Of a stretch of 7,189 bases of DNA, positions 6,697 through 7,189 are shown piece after piece (position 1 is the stretch's first letter; each line of letters opens with the position of its first letter). Below the pieces are notes generated by a model that was not told where the DNA came from, ran no database searches, and saw only the letters and a list, made by a program, of their open reading frames with translations. Origin of the DNA: DATKKX01 sp035542775 (lineage in GTDB: Bacteria; Planctomycetota; Phycisphaerae; UBA1845; UTPLA1); contig DATKKX010000158.1 of the NCBI GenBank assembly GCA_035542775.1, positions 1 through 7,189 on the forward strand, in the 5' to 3' direction. The translations under genes and the position numbers were made by a program.

Positions 6697-6710
6697 CCCC
6701 CCGAAGGGGG
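6697..6710 (-). terminator. cUUCGg-capped hairpin right after the minus-strand stop codon
   Basis: Read on the minus strand, the TAG stop (6714-6712) is followed after one base by CCCCC (6710-6706), TTCG (6705-6702) and GGGGG (6701-6697). This is a five-pair all-GC stem closed by the exceptionally stable C(UUCG)G tetraloop. The position immediately behind a stop codon and between convergent genes suits a terminator, perhaps also acting on transcripts from the permease side. No T-run follows on either strand, so Rho-independent termination is unproven. Confidence 0.4.
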
Positions 6711-6711
6711 C

Positions 6712-7189
6712 CTACGCTGCGTCGAAGACGGCTGCCAGAAACCGCGAAGCATCCATGACGTCAAGCTCTTGGCGAGGCAAAAAACGGTAGGCATTACTCG
6801 GCTTGTCAAGCTGCCGCGCGACGATGCAGAAGCCATCCAGCACCTGTTTCGGCAGGCGACAGCCGGCGAGCTGATTGTCATAGGCGGCGGTCTCGCAACG
6901 ATTGCTGATGATTCGTTGCGCCTCCGCGGAGTCGTGAGCCAGGACGTCGAAGGAAATGCCGGCAGCTGTCAAAACAGCGATCTTTCGACAGCCGGCCGGA
7001 CCGGGCAGCAGTAGCATGCCGTTCACTAGCGCCTCGGCTCTGTGCAAGGTGGCGCAGTGATCGAAGGTTGCTCGCAGTGTTTGCGCGAGGCCGGCCGAAC
7101 GGGCAAGCGCGTCCTCTGACGAACCCGGCGGACTCGACTCCAGTTGAGTCTCCAACTCGCGTATCGACGTGTCGTCCAGCCCGAGAAGC
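6712..7189 (-). CDS. Hypothetical protein, C-terminal part (5' end outside the window)
   Basis: A minus-strand frame is open from the right edge to TAG at 6714-6712, about 158 residues. A TTG at 7155-7153 could be a start, but the frame continues upstream without a stop as LLGLDDTSIRELE, which looks like protein sequence, so the gene most likely begins beyond the window. I do not recognise the family. The visible part starts with an acidic, probably helical stretch, then a more hydrophobic segment NGMLLLPGPAGCRKIAVLTA, and has five cysteines (in DHCATL, AGCRK, NRCET, AGCRL and GFCIV). It ends in an amphipathic stretch, SRFLAAVFDAA. No membrane helix or signal peptide is evident. Codon choice on this strand looks natural for the window, while the competing plus-strand frame (6676-7014) gives a less protein-like product. 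It is convergent with the permease gene, so a shared function is not implied. Confidence 0.6.
   Translation of the reverse strand, partial: LLGLDDTSIRELETQLESSPPGSSEDALARSAGLAQTLRATFDHCATLHRAEALVNGMLLLPGPAGCRKIAVLTAAGISFDVLAHDSAEAQRIISNRCETAAYDNQLAGCRLPKQVLDGFCIVARQLDKPSNAYRFLPRQELDVMDASRFLAAVFDAA

Noticed and set aside
6676..7014. Plus-strand frame of 112 codons after the permease
   Set aside because: It starts at a GTG without a ribosome site, crosses the hairpin, and competes with a minus-strand frame that is open to the window edge and has better codon character.

Overview
The window (7,189 bp, GC-rich) comes from a Gram-negative (diderm) bacterium: it encodes parts of two envelope-spanning RND efflux systems. 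The permease's periplasmic-loop signatures (the AGQSVLLSANGSN-type switch loop and the GLGTAGGLKIMIEDRGD stretch) remind me of pumps from Planctomycetota and related soil or sediment phyla. That assignment is from memory and tentative.

Layout, left to right: (1) 1-383 (+), the C-terminal end of a CzcA/CusA-type heavy-metal RND permease, cut by the window edge. (2) 384-610, a non-coding gap with a hairpin behind the stop codon and a sigma70-like promoter candidate. (3) 611-2029 (+), a membrane-anchored PP2C-type (SpoIIE/RsbU-like) serine/threonine phosphatase. (4) 2030-2185, a gap with three back-to-back inverted repeats, a promoter candidate and a strong ribosome binding site. (5) 2186-3400 (+), an AcrA/MexA-like periplasmic adaptor. 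(6) 3416-6607 (+), an AcrB-like HAE-1 RND permease 15 bp downstream, almost certainly in the same operon. (7) 6608-6711, a short convergent gap with two hairpins. (8) 6712-7189 (-), the C-terminal part of an unrecognised protein running off the right edge.

Adaptor and permease form the inner-membrane and periplasmic parts of one tripartite proton-driven exporter. No outer-membrane factor (TolC/OprM type) is encoded here, and the convergent gene ends the operon, so the pump must use an outer-membrane channel encoded elsewhere. The phosphatase has an intact-looking catalytic domain but no anti-sigma kinase or STAS partner in view. Its link to the pump genes is only positional.

The window is mostly recognisable families, and I see no clearly new system. 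The most unusual signal is a codon-usage mosaic inside the permease gene: the two membrane-domain segments use G-ending codons almost exclusively, while the intervening and flanking periplasmic segments use C-ending ones. The permease also has atypical residues in transmembrane helix 4 and in the substrate pocket.
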